From Acinetobacter populi (GTDB taxonomy: Bacteria; Pseudomonadota; Gammaproteobacteria; Pseudomonadales; Moraxellaceae): a stretch of 64,000 nt of DNA. Both the position numbers and the translations under genes were made by a program. The stretch lies in the NCBI RefSeq assembly GCF_002174125.1, contig NZ_NEXX01000003.1, forward strand, positions 75,749 through 139,748. The letters run 5' to 3'. Position 1 is the first letter of the stretch; each line of letters starts with the position of its first letter. Of the stretch, positions 8,626 through 16,654 are shown in pieces. The notes under the pieces are model-generated. The model saw only the letters and a list, made by a program, of their open reading frames with translations, was not told the origin of the DNA and searched no databases.

Positions 8626-8850
8626 TTAGGCTGTACGTATAATCTTGCTGCCACGAACCACTGATATTGCAGAATGTACAGGTTTTATCACTTTTTCAAT
8701 GCCCTCTTTGGACAGCAGGACCAAATGATCATCCTTCACCACCAGCACATCATGCGTTGCCAATGCTTTTTGCTGGGCATCATGCAAGGCGTCTACTGCT
8801 TTCTCTGCAACCTGACGTTCCTGTTGATCAAATTTATGCGTCATCGACAT
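8626..8850 (-). CDS. Small protein upstream of zeta toxin, probable antitoxin
   Basis: A 74-residue soluble protein. The N-terminal half is charged and helical (QQERQVAEKAVDALHDAQ); the C-terminal half holds a short beta-like segment HDVLVVKDDHLVLLSKEG and a basic end. I recognise no named domain and no helix-turn-helix. I chose the ATG at 8850 because AGAGGTG stands at the right distance. Position, size, tight spacing to the toxin, and its own promoter with a palindrome over the -10 support an antitoxin role, but homology was not demonstrated. Confidence 0.6.
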   Translation of the reverse strand: MSMTHKFDQQERQVAEKAVDALHDAQQKALATHDVLVVKDDHLVLLSKEGIEKVIKPVHSAISVVRGSKIIRTA

Positions 8851-8873
8851 GGCACACCTCTTTTCCCATTGCA

Positions 8874-8912
8874 TTGAATATTCAATATAACAATAAGCCG
8901 AATCACTGACAA
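8874..8912 (-). promoter_or_regulatory. Promoter and palindromic operator of the toxin-antitoxin pair
   Basis: On the minus strand, TTGTCA (8907-8912) and TATATT (8884-8889) are separated by exactly 17 bases, a good sigma-70 match. A perfect 12-base palindrome, TTGAATATTCAA (8874-8885), overlaps the -10 element. It starts 24 bases upstream of the antitoxin ATG. This is the usual layout for autoregulation of a toxin-antitoxin operon. Confidence 0.65.
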
Positions 8913-8967
8913 GCATAATGCCCTGACGATCCAGCTGATGTTGGTAAATTTTAATGCTTGCTTGGGT

Positions 8968-10284
8968 TTAATGACGCATTAAGTGTTCGATATCATCAAT
9001 GGATTTAACCACATCTTTGGTTAATACGCGTGGTCCCTGTTCTGTCACGACCACATCATCTTCGATACGAATACCGATACCACGCCATTTAGCATCAACA
9101 GTCTCATCATCAGGCTGAATATATAGACCTGGTTCAACAGTCACCACCATACCTGCCTGATAAGGTCGCCACTGCCCATCAATTTTATAAGTGCCGACAT
9201 CATGCACATCCATACCTAGCCAGTGCCCTGTACCATGCATATAAAATTGATTATAAGCCTCAGCTTCAATAAGTTCGTTTACTTCACCTGAGAGCAGTCC
9301 CAGATCAACCAGACCTTCAGTCAAAATTCGGGTCACAATTTCATGGGGATGGCGATAATGATTACCCACCTGAGTTGCTTCAATTGCAGCCAATTGTGCT
9401 TTCAGCACCACTTCATACAAAGCCCGTTGTTCAGCTGAGAATTGACCATTCACCGGAAAAGTACGGGTAATATCGGCAGCATAACACTGATATTCACAAG
9501 CTGCGTCAATTAACACCAGATCGCCATCGCGAAGCGGTTTATTATTTTCGACATAATGCAAAATACAGCCATTTGCACCACCGCCGACAATACTGTTATA
9601 GGACGGGACACAGCCCTGTTGACCGAAAATATAGTTGAGTTCGGCTTCTAGCGCATATTCCATCATACCCGGACGCACAGCCTGCATTGCCCGTGTATGG
9701 GCTTTGGCACTGATATTGGCAGCGATTTGCATCAACTCTATTTCTTCGGCAGATTTAATCAGGCGCATTTCATCTAAAATCGCATCCAGTTGAATAATCT
9801 GCTGCGGTGCACCGCCACCTTGACGCTGCTTTTTATTGGCCTGATTACACCATTCACCTATACGCACATCAAACTTTTTGATCTGACCGAAACGAATGAA
9901 TAATTTTTCTTTATTCAGTAAAAATGGCACAATCTCATCATCAAGATCTTCGATGCTAAACGCTTGATCGGCATCATACTCTGCCAATACACCTTCAATT
10001 CCGGCACGATAGCCAGTCCAGATTTCCATGGCACGATTTCGTTCACGACAAAATAAAGTATAGCTATAGTCGCCATTTTCATCTGTTTCTAGCACAGCCA
10101 CTGCTTCTGGTTCATCAAATCCAGTCAGGTAATAAAAACTGCTATCTGCTCGATATTTATAATCTGCATCACGATTACGATACATTTCATCTCGTGTCGC
10201 AATGATTGCAATCGCATTGCTTCCCATTGCCTGTACAAGACGCTCACGACGTGAACGAAAAACGGATTGATCGAGTTTAGACAT
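8968..10284 (-). CDS. pepP: Xaa-Pro aminopeptidase PepP
   Basis: A 438-residue M24B metallopeptidase that removes N-terminal residues preceding proline. The N-terminal domain (about 1-170) contains the YRADSSFYYLTGFDEPEA segment. The pita-bread catalytic domain has the expected dimanganese ligands in LVLIDAACEYQCYAADITR, HGTGHWLGMDVHDVG, VTVEPGLYI and GIRIEDDVVV. It lies 24 bases downstream of ygfB and upstream of the toxin-antitoxin pair, in the conserved ygfB-pepP-ubiH order. Confidence 0.95.
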   Translation of the reverse strand: MSKLDQSVFRSRRERLVQAMGSNAIAIIATRDEMYRNRDADYKYRADSSFYYLTGFDEPEAVAVLETDENGDYSYTLFCRERNRAMEIWTGYRAGIEGVLAEYDADQAFSIEDLDDEIVPFLLNKEKLFIRFGQIKKFDVRIGEWCNQANKKQRQGGGAPQQIIQLDAILDEMRLIKSAEEIELMQIAANISAKAHTRAMQAVRPGMMEYALEAELNYIFGQQGCVPSYNSIVGGGANGCILHYVENNKPLRDGDLVLIDAACEYQCYAADITRTFPVNGQFSAEQRALYEVVLKAQLAAIEATQVGNHYRHPHEIVTRILTEGLVDLGLLSGEVNELIEAEAYNQFYMHGTGHWLGMDVHDVGTYKIDGQWRPYQAGMVVTVEPGLYIQPDDETVDAKWRGIGIRIEDDVVVTEQGPRVLTKDVVKSIDDIEHLMRH

Positions 10285-10307
10285 GACTTAACCTTAAATA
10301 TATCAAT

Positions 10308-10919
10308 TTAGCTTGGACGGTGCGGAGTAAACATTTCTACTACATTATTACCTTTATTGGCAAATAAGGTATTTTTAAGCAATGAGGTGTCGGCAACAGG
10401 TAATTTTTTACGGCCAGTAGACAAACTCAGCGGAATCAGGCGTACAAACTCATACAGTTCATTAAAGCTTTCTTCGCCTTCTTCGTCATCATCACCCTCA
10501 GTAAATTCAACGGCAGCGACATCCTGTAAATGTTCGATCCATTCTTCTTCATCGCTACGAATATGTCCCGATGCCAGACCGAAACCAAGCACTACCCCTG
10601 CACACCAATCTGCCAAGGCTGCAACACGTTCTTCAAGCGCATGCTGATCATCCGGTAACATCGGTAAGTAATCAAGTTCATCATCATTTAATGCCGCAGC
10701 AATATCCTCAGCTTCTTCAGTCAGCAATGCCAAAGCTTCGTCATCAAGTGGGGGAATTTGCAAAGTATTGAGAATTGAAATCCACTCTTGTTGTGTTGGC
10801 GGGTTGGTTACACAAACAATACCCGTTAAAATTCCATGTAACTCACTTGGGCTTGATAATTCCTCAATACCCCCAAAAACTTCTTCCCACGTTTTCCAAC
10901 CACTAATATCGTCTTGCAT
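10308..10919 (-). CDS. ygfB: YgfB/UPF0149 family protein
   Basis: A 203-residue acidic, helical UPF0149 protein. It carries the family features: an early SELHGILTGIVCV segment, a central ALADWCAGVVLGFGLASG segment, and an acidic stretch before FNELYEFVRLIPL. The family is linked to regulation of other genes in Pseudomonas, but the mechanism is not fixed by sequence. I chose the ATG at 10919 over an upstream TTG because TTGGAAA gives a suitable ribosome site. It heads the pepP-ubiH-ubiI operon and is divergent from zapB-like/zapA. Confidence 0.85.
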   Translation of the reverse strand: MQDDISGWKTWEEVFGGIEELSSPSELHGILTGIVCVTNPPTQQEWISILNTLQIPPLDDEALALLTEEAEDIAAALNDDELDYLPMLPDDQHALEERVAALADWCAGVVLGFGLASGHIRSDEEEWIEHLQDVAAVEFTEGDDDEEGEESFNELYEFVRLIPLSLSTGRKKLPVADTSLLKNTLFANKGNNVVEMFTPHRPS

Positions 10920-10984
10920 TCGTATTTCCAATCTCTATACTGCATAATATATTATCGAGTAAATAGGTTTAATGCGATACTACT

Positions 10985-11542
10985 ATGTTAGAAGAATTAC
11001 AGCATTTACAGCAGCAGATTAAAACGCTTATCAATTATTCGGCAAACTTGCAGCAAAGTTTATCGAATAAAGAACAGCAACATGCTGAATCTACTCAACA
11101 GATACAGTCTGAACTTTTACAGTCGCAAGGTCTAGCCAAAGATTTGGAAAATCGCCTAAATAGCAGCCAGTCTGAACTAAAACAATACAAAGATGGCATG
11201 CAGCAATTACAAGGCGAACATCAGACGCTACATGACAAATATGTTCGTCTGGAAAATAGCTGTGCCGAACTGCGTAAACGTTTTGAGGCATTAATTGAAC
11301 AACGCAACAAGTTAAAAACAGACTACGAAACGGTCATTCATCAAAATGAAACATTACAACAACAAATCAAGGAACTCACGTTTAACCGTGACCAATTGTT
11401 GAAAAAAAATGAGCAGGCCAAGCATAAGGTTGAAGCGATTATTCAACGTTTGGCAATTTTGGGTACATCACAAGATACCTATGCACAGGAAATTCAGCAA
11501 TTAGCCCACCCAAATGCAGATGAGAGCAAATCCTATGAGTAA
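10985..11542 (+). CDS. Long coiled-coil protein with a ZapB-like (TIGR02449-type) C-terminus
   Basis: A 185-residue protein predicted to be almost entirely coiled coil, very rich in Gln, Glu, Leu and Lys. The segment NRDQLLKKNEQAKHKVEAI near the C-terminus matches the end of the short TIGR02449 proteins that precede zapA in pseudomonads and are considered ZapB-like division factors. Those are about 70 residues, so this version has a much longer N-terminal coil. It overlaps zapA by 8 bases, so a shared role at the division ring is a reasonable inference. Confidence 0.65.
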   Translation: MLEELQHLQQQIKTLINYSANLQQSLSNKEQQHAESTQQIQSELLQSQGLAKDLENRLNSSQSELKQYKDGMQQLQGEHQTLHDKYVRLENSCAELRKRFEALIEQRNKLKTDYETVIHQNETLQQQIKELTFNRDQLLKKNEQAKHKVEAIIQRLAILGTSQDTYAQEIQQLAHPNADESKSYE

Positions 11543-11831
11543 TATTGCAGCAGTTGAATTATGGTTACTTGATAGCACCTACAAACTTGGCTGTCCGGTA
11601 GACAAGCAAAATGAACTCAAGGGTGCTGGAGAATTATTAGAACAAAAGTTCCGTGAAATGCGTACTGCCAACCCGCGCATGGACAATCAAAAAATTGCTG
11701 TCATGGTTGCCCTACAACTGATGCAGGATGTGGTGGAGTTAAACAAATCCTTACAAAGCTATAGCCAGTGTGAACATGTCCTTGGCGATATTATTGATGA
11801 TCTGGATCAACAACTTAAAAATATTGGCTAA
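11535..11831 (+). CDS. zapA: Cell division protein ZapA
   Basis: A 98-residue ZapA protein, which bundles FtsZ filaments at the division ring. The N-terminal domain contains VELWLLDSTYKLGCPVDKQNEL, where the usual family motif is I.G..Y...CP..E...L. The C-terminal half is a long helix that forms the tetramer coil. I chose the ATG at 11535, which overlaps the coiled-coil gene by 8 bases and gives the family-length N-terminus. The zapA-6S RNA order downstream is the same as in E. coli. Confidence 0.9.
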   Translation: MSNIAAVELWLLDSTYKLGCPVDKQNELKGAGELLEQKFREMRTANPRMDNQKIAVMVALQLMQDVVELNKSLQSYSQCEHVLGDIIDDLDQQLKNIG

Positions 11832-11907
11832 TATTCTCTTTTTAAACATTGGATTGAAAGATTAAGTGCGAAATTTGTTATATTTAGATCAATCGCTCAC
11901 GCAGCTT

Positions 11908-11936
11908 TTTACAAATCCAAAGATAGCCGTTATAAT
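11908..11936 (+). promoter_or_regulatory. Sigma-70 promoter of 6S RNA
   Basis: TTTACA (11908-11913) and a perfect TATAAT (11931-11936) are separated by 17 bases. The predicted start, about 7 bases downstream, coincides with the 5' end of the 6S RNA homology. Confidence 0.75.
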
Positions 11937-11940
11937 AAGT

Positions 11941-12120
11941 TCATCTCTGGGATGTTCGCCAATAGGTCTATTCCCCTGAGCCGATATCATCACTTACGGA
12001 TATGGTCTGCATAGTTTTGGTGTATGTCTGCCTTGTGTAGAAAACCGAAAAATTATGCGTCGTGTCCACCTTGAACTTTAGGGTTCAAGGGTAATGATCT
12101 GTAGCGGCATTCTGGAGTGC
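11941..12120 (+). ncRNA. ssrS: 6S RNA
   Basis: About 180 bases that align by eye with gammaproteobacterial 6S RNA. Diagnostic blocks are CTGGGATGTTCGCC near the 5' end, TCCCCTGAGCCGATAT, CACCTTGAACTTTAGGGTTCAAGGG (a local hairpin) and GCGGCATTCTGGAG at the 3' end, which pairs with the 5' end to close the long rod. 6S RNA binds sigma-70 RNA polymerase as a promoter mimic in stationary phase. It directly follows zapA. The exact 3' end is uncertain by several bases. From there to the sirtuin start at 12346 I see only AT-rich sequence with no clear gene. Confidence 0.9.
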
Positions 12121-12345
12121 TTATTTATCAATATAATAATAAACATCTGCTCTCATCTTCTTATTTCGACAAATAAACTGGCTACTTTTTATTTATAAAA
12201 CAAATAATCTTGATGTATCTAATTTTAATCCTTTTAATCCTACAAAATAGTCATGAATTTATTGTAACATCTTAGAAATTTTGATTTTATCTTAAGTACA
12301 TTCCATTAAACTCAAACTAATATTCTCTTGATTGAATAGGTTGCT

Positions 12346-13044
12346 ATGAAAAAGCTGGTGGTGTTTTCAGGTGCAGGCATGAGTGCAGAAAGTGGTATTC
12401 AGACCTTTCGTGACCATGATGGGCTTTGGGAAAATTATGATGTGCGTGATGTCGCCACACCTGAAGCTTGGGCGAAAAATCCAGAATTGGTACAACAGTT
12501 TTATAACCAGCGTCGTAAACAGATTCTTGAAGCACAGCCTAATCTTGCTCATCAATTAATCGCTGAGTTGGAAAGACTATTTTCGGTGACTGTGATTACC
12601 CAAAATATTGATGATCTACATGAACGTGCCGGGAGTCGCAATGTCGTGCATTTACACGGTAATATCAGACTTGCCAAAAGCTCGGCACCAGACGCACAAT
12701 ATACAACAACCTTTTATCCAATCGAAGGCTGGGCGCTTGATCTGGAACGGGATCGATGTCCACAAGGTTATCCCTTACGGCCACATGTAGTATGGTTTGG
12801 CGAGGCTGTACCGGAATATGAACGCGCCATCGGCCTTGTACGTCAAGCTGATATTTTTATTGTGATTGGTTCAAGTCTTAGTGTTTATCCAGTTGCAGCA
12901 CTGGTTGATGAAATTCAGAGTGATTGTTTAGCTTTCTTGATTGATCCAAAGGCAGATCAAAGCCGAGTTCCAGAGCAATATCAACGGATTCATATGACGG
13001 CAAGTACAGGTATGCAGTATTTAAAGGAAATATTGTCTAGTTAG
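12346..13044 (+). CDS. cobB: NAD-dependent protein deacylase, class III sirtuin (CobB-like)
   Basis: A 232-residue Sir2 protein. It has the NAD motif GAGMSAESGI (9-18), FRDHDGLW, TQNIDDLHERAG and the catalytic His in HLHG (His104). Tyr53 and Arg56 match the Tyr-x-x-Arg pair that gives class III enzymes their preference for succinyl/malonyl lysine. The zinc module is abnormal: where the first Cys pair should stand the sequence reads RLAKSSAPD, and in the second half only Cys138 remains before PLRPHVVWFGE. Structural zinc is therefore probably absent, while the catalytic residues are intact. It is followed by a bidirectional terminator. Confidence 0.88.
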   Translation: MKKLVVFSGAGMSAESGIQTFRDHDGLWENYDVRDVATPEAWAKNPELVQQFYNQRRKQILEAQPNLAHQLIAELERLFSVTVITQNIDDLHERAGSRNVVHLHGNIRLAKSSAPDAQYTTTFYPIEGWALDLERDRCPQGYPLRPHVVWFGEAVPEYERAIGLVRQADIFIVIGSSLSVYPVAALVDEIQSDCLAFLIDPKADQSRVPEQYQRIHMTASTGMQYLKEILSS

Positions 13045-13047
13045 AAT

Positions 13048-13076
13048 AAAAGGTATGCCATCAAGACATACCTTTT
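13048..13076. terminator. Bidirectional intrinsic terminator between sirtuin and PACE genes
   Basis: A perfect 10-base inverted repeat AAAAGGTATG / CATACCTTTT with a 9-base loop lies between two convergent genes. Confidence 0.8.
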
Positions 13077-13087
13077 ACATGCTGTAG

Positions 13088-13522
13088 TTATGATGCAGCC
13101 TTTTTCATATAACGCTGCATGATAATGTCATAACACCATTGATAGATAAACGTGTAAACCATAATACTTATTGCCAGACCAATATCCAGTAATAAAGCAT
13201 TTAACAAGCTTAAATTCATCATCCATGCAATCATCGGTACGGTAAATATCAATAATCCACCTTCAAATCCAATCGCATGTAAGATACGGATTACCAGTGT
13301 ACGCTGGGTCCAGCCTTGAAACTTTTCAAGTTTCTCAAAGTAATGATTAAACAACATGTTCCAGAACACAGAAATCACACTCATGAGAACCCACAATACC
13401 GTGGTATGTAGTAAATTCGCTTTTAACAGTAAACTCAGTAATGGTGTGCCAATGATTAATAAAATCAACTCATAACACACCGCATGAATTATACGCTGTT
13501 TTAATTGTTGCTTGGCTTGCAT
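13088..13522 (-). CDS. aceI: PACE family multidrug efflux protein, AceI-like
   Basis: A 144-residue inner-membrane protein with four transmembrane segments arranged as two tandem bacterial transmembrane pairs. It matches A. baumannii AceI closely: RIIHAVCYELILL (Glu18, equivalent to the essential Glu15 of AceI), FWNMLFNHYFEKLEKF, RILHAIGFEGGLL and YTFIYQWCYD. PACE proteins export chlorhexidine and some biocides, and short-chain diamines such as cadaverine or putrescine are proposed natural substrates. No LysR-type aceR gene lies beside it, so regulation is probably from elsewhere. Confidence 0.9.
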   Translation of the reverse strand: MQAKQQLKQRIIHAVCYELILLIIGTPLLSLLLKANLLHTTVLWVLMSVISVFWNMLFNHYFEKLEKFQGWTQRTLVIRILHAIGFEGGLLIFTVPMIAWMMNLSLLNALLLDIGLAISIMVYTFIYQWCYDIIMQRYMKKAAS

Positions 13523-13641
13523 GATAAACTCACAAAAATTGTATTAATTGATGTTAGCCATCATATATCTTGTTATTTGAATAATAAAATTAGATTCTTT
13601 CAGAAAATCTGAAAGATCAAAATAAGACACCTAATAAATAT

Positions 13642-13672
13642 AAAGGAGAGTCGCCAAATGCTGCTCTCCTTT
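13642..13672 (-). terminator. Probable terminator downstream of copZ
   Basis: AAAGGAGAG and CTCTCCTTT form a 9-base stem with a 13-base loop, just past the copZ stop and before the PACE gene on the same strand. The following sequence on the minus strand is T-rich but interrupted. Confidence 0.6.
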
Positions 13673-13698
13673 CGTCATTTGATTACTGGTTTATATCA

Positions 13699-13899
13699 TC
13701 AGGCTTTTAAAGTTGCCGGATAACCTTCTTCCTGTAAAATTGCAATCACCTGATCTACACTTAGCGTATCGCTATCAACATCGACCTGTTTATTGGCCAA
13801 ATCTACATTTACTTTGGCAGCGGCATCTACACCATGTAATGCATTATTGATCGCACGCACACAATGACCACAAGACATATTTTCAACTGTAAATTTCAT
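13699..13899 (-). CDS. copZ: Copper chaperone CopZ-like, single HMA domain
   Basis: A 66-residue heavy-metal-associated domain protein with metal-binding motif MSCGHC (Cys10, Cys13 approximately) and the ferredoxin-like beta-alpha-beta fold pattern ending EEGYPATL. It should bind Cu(I) in the cytoplasm and pass it to CopA. It is divergent from copA and shares with it a roughly 240-base intergenic region carrying mirrored CueR-type promoters. AGGTG stands just upstream of the ATG. Confidence 0.88.
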   Translation of the reverse strand: MKFTVENMSCGHCVRAINNALHGVDAAAKVNVDLANKQVDVDSDTLSVDQVIAILQEEGYPATLKA

Positions 13900-14015
13900 T
13901 TTTTCACCTACTGTTTATGTTCTGACAAAAACTGAATCCGGATAGCTCACCTGATTAATCGTTATCGTATTTCGCTTTAACCAAGTTAAAACACTATACA
14001 AAAATTCAATAATTA

Positions 14016-14049
14016 CCAATATAAAGTTTCCTATCATGGTAAGGTCAAG
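14016..14049 (-). promoter_or_regulatory. CueR-type promoter for copZ
   Basis: Reading the minus strand, TTGACC (14043-14048) is followed after 19 bases by TATATT. A 19-base spacer is typical of MerR-family promoters, which the activator must twist. The first half of the spacer (TTACCAT) is identical to that of the copA promoter because both lie in arms of one perfect inverted repeat. Confidence 0.6.
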
Positions 14050-14061
14050 CATAAAATAATC

Positions 14062-14094
14062 CTTGACCTTACCATAGGGTTAAAGTTCATAGTC
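14062..14094 (+). promoter_or_regulatory. CueR-type promoter for copA
   Basis: TTGACC (14063-14068) is followed after exactly 19 bases (containing the imperfect dyad CCTTACC-ATA-GGGTTAAAG) by CATAGT, a weak -10. The long spacer with a dyad between the elements is the standard MerR/CueR operator layout. Confidence 0.6.
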
Positions 14095-14138
14095 GTATAA
14101 TATTGTTAAGAACCACACACAGATGAGAGGCATGACCA

Positions 14139-16616
14139 ATGCAAAACACATCAGAACAAAAATTTGATCTGGATATTAGCGGGATGAGTTGTGCCTCATG
14201 TGTTGGGCGAGTTGAACGTGCCTTAAAAAAAGTTGAAGGTGTAGAAAATGCCAATGTCAATCTTGCAACCGAGCGGGCAAATGTTGATGCCAATAATCAG
14301 GTAAAAGCCGAAGATTTAATTCAAGCAGTCACACAGGCTGGTTATTCGGCAAGCTTACATCATGCCGCTACAGCACAACATATTCAGCTTGCAGTTGAGG
14401 GAATGACCTGTGCCTCATGTGTCGGGCGAGTTGAACGTGCCTTAAAAAAAGTTGAAGGTGTAGAAAGTGCCAGTGTCAATCTGGCAACCGAACGTGCTGA
14501 TGTCGATTTTAATGCGCCGACAGTAGCACAGGATCTAATCACAGCCATTGAAAAAGCAGGCTATGCTGCACAAATCCTAAAGCAACAACAAAATCGAGAT
14601 CTGGATCAGAAACGCGAAGAAGAAGCCCAAAGTCTATACAAAGATTTAATCCTCGCAGTGGTTCTCGCCGCGCCTGTCTTTATATTAGAGATGGGTGGCC
14701 ATCTTATTCCAGCCTTTCATCACTGGATCATGGCAAATATCGGCATGCATAATAGCTGGCTGCTTCAGTTTATTCTGGCCACATTGGTGCTAATTTTTCC
14801 GGGACGCAGGTTCTATAAAATTGGTATTCCGGCATTATTTCGTGCGGCACCGGATATGAATTCTCTGGTTGCAGTCGGTACACTTGCAGCGTATAGCTAT
14901 TCTGTGATTGCAACATTCCTGCCACAGCTTTTACCGGAGCAAAGTATTGCGGTTTATTATGAATCGGCTGTGGTGATTATTGCGCTGATTCTCTTTGGAC
15001 GTTATCTTGAAGCCAAAGCAAAAGGTCGTACCACTCAGGCAATACAACATCTGATTGCCTTACAACCGAAAATTGCCCATCGTAAAAATGGTGATCACTT
15101 TGAAGATGTAGAGATAACGTCATTACAAAGCAATGATATTATCATGATAAAACCTGGTGAAAAAATCCCAACTGACGGAACTGTCATTGATGGATCAAGT
15201 TATGTCGATGAATCGATGATGACTGGAGAACCGATTGCAGTTGCCAAAACCATTCATGATAAAGTAATCGGTGGTACAGTAAATCAACAAGGTAGTCTCA
15301 CAGTCAAAACCACTGCTGTAGGCGAACAGACTGTTCTGGCCCAAATTATTAACATGGTTGAGCAAGCACAAGGATCAAAACTCCCTATTCAAACTCTGGT
15401 TGATCGGATTACCCTGTGGTTTGTTCCGGCAGTGATGCTCTTGGCATTGATCACCTTTTTTGTCTGGCTATTCTTTGCACCACAGGCAGGTTTAAGCCTA
15501 GCATTAGTCAATGCAGTCGCTGTATTAATCATTGCCTGTCCCTGTGCCATGGGTCTTGCTACCCCAACTTCAATTATGGTCGGTACGGGACGTGCTGCCG
15601 AAATGGGCGTGTTATTCCGTCAAGGGGAAGCTTTACAACGACTCAAAGACAGTAAAGTCGTGGCTTTTGACAAAACAGGAACCTTAACTTTAGGTCAACC
15701 ACAGCTTACCGATTTTATTTGTGTCGAAGGACAAGATGAAACCAATTTGCTGCGTTATGCTGCCTCACTGGAATCACAGTCCGAACATCCCATTGCTGAT
15801 GCCGTAGTTCATGCAGCCAAAGAAAAAAATCTAAGCTTATTTCCAATTCAACAGTTTCAGGCTATCGTTGGTAGTGGTATCCAAGGCCAGATTGAGCAAC
15901 ATAAGGTTTATCTGGGTGCAGTACGTTTTATGCAATCGCTGAACCTATCGGTTAGCCATTTCTCCATACAAGCCGAACAACTGGCCAATCAGGGTAAATC
16001 ACCATTTTATCTGGCGATAGATGATCAAGTACTTGCGATTCTTGCTATTGCCGATCCGCTTAAACCTGATAGCCTGTCTGCAATTCAGGCTTTGCACACA
16101 CTTGGTTTAAAAGTAGCCATGATCAGTGGTGACAATAAAACCACCGCAGAAAACATTGCCGCACAGCTTGGCATAGATACCGTGATTGCAGAGGTTTTGC
16201 CGGAAGAAAAAGTACAGGCATTAACTCAATTAAAACAGCAATATGGCGTCACTGCCTTTGTTGGTGATGGTATTAATGATGCACCAGCACTTGCTTCAGC
16301 TGATATCGGGATTGCTATTGGTACAGGAACTGATGTTGCCATAGAAACAGCCGATGTAGTGTTAATGTCAGGCAGTATTCAAGGTGTGGTTAATGCGTTT
16401 GCATTGTCTCAGGCAACTATTCGTAATATCAAACAAAACCTGTTCTGGGCCTTTGCCTATAATGTGGCCTTGATTCCAATTGCCGCAGGTATCCTATACC
16501 CCATAAACGGCACACTACTCTCGCCCATGTTTGCAGCGGCAGCCATGGCACTGTCCTCCACATTTGTACTAACCAATGCCTTAAGGTTAAAACGGATTCG
16601 TATTTCACAACATTGA
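14139..16616 (+). CDS. copA: Cu(I)-exporting P-type ATPase CopA
   Basis: An 825-residue P1B-type ATPase that pumps Cu(I) from the cytoplasm. Two N-terminal HMA domains carry MSCASC (Cys18, Cys21) and MTCASC (Cys91, Cys94). The membrane domain has the CPC ion site (Cys467, Cys469), MTGE in the actuator domain, the phosphorylated Asp511 in DKTGT, an SEHP motif in the nucleotide domain, and GDGINDAP in the hinge. The two HMA coding segments are almost identical at the DNA level. It is divergent from copZ and followed 38 bases later by cueR, forming a complete copper-response unit. Confidence 0.95.
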   Translation: MQNTSEQKFDLDISGMSCASCVGRVERALKKVEGVENANVNLATERANVDANNQVKAEDLIQAVTQAGYSASLHHAATAQHIQLAVEGMTCASCVGRVERALKKVEGVESASVNLATERADVDFNAPTVAQDLITAIEKAGYAAQILKQQQNRDLDQKREEEAQSLYKDLILAVVLAAPVFILEMGGHLIPAFHHWIMANIGMHNSWLLQFILATLVLIFPGRRFYKIGIPALFRAAPDMNSLVAVGTLAAYSYSVIATFLPQLLPEQSIAVYYESAVVIIALILFGRYLEAKAKGRTTQAIQHLIALQPKIAHRKNGDHFEDVEITSLQSNDIIMIKPGEKIPTDGTVIDGSSYVDESMMTGEPIAVAKTIHDKVIGGTVNQQGSLTVKTTAVGEQTVLAQIINMVEQAQGSKLPIQTLVDRITLWFVPAVMLLALITFFVWLFFAPQAGLSLALVNAVAVLIIACPCAMGLATPTSIMVGTGRAAEMGVLFRQGEALQRLKDSKVVAFDKTGTLTLGQPQLTDFICVEGQDETNLLRYAASLESQSEHPIADAVVHAAKEKNLSLFPIQQFQAIVGSGIQGQIEQHKVYLGAVRFMQSLNLSVSHFSIQAEQLANQGKSPFYLAIDDQVLAILAIADPLKPDSLSAIQALHTLGLKVAMISGDNKTTAENIAAQLGIDTVIAEVLPEEKVQALTQLKQQYGVTAFVGDGINDAPALASADIGIAIGTGTDVAIETADVVLMSGSIQGVVNAFALSQATIRNIKQNLFWAFAYNVALIPIAAGILYPINGTLLSPMFAAAAMALSSTFVLTNALRLKRIRISQH

Positions 16617-16654
16617 AATACGATTTAGAAACGATTAAGAGTATTTTATAAATC

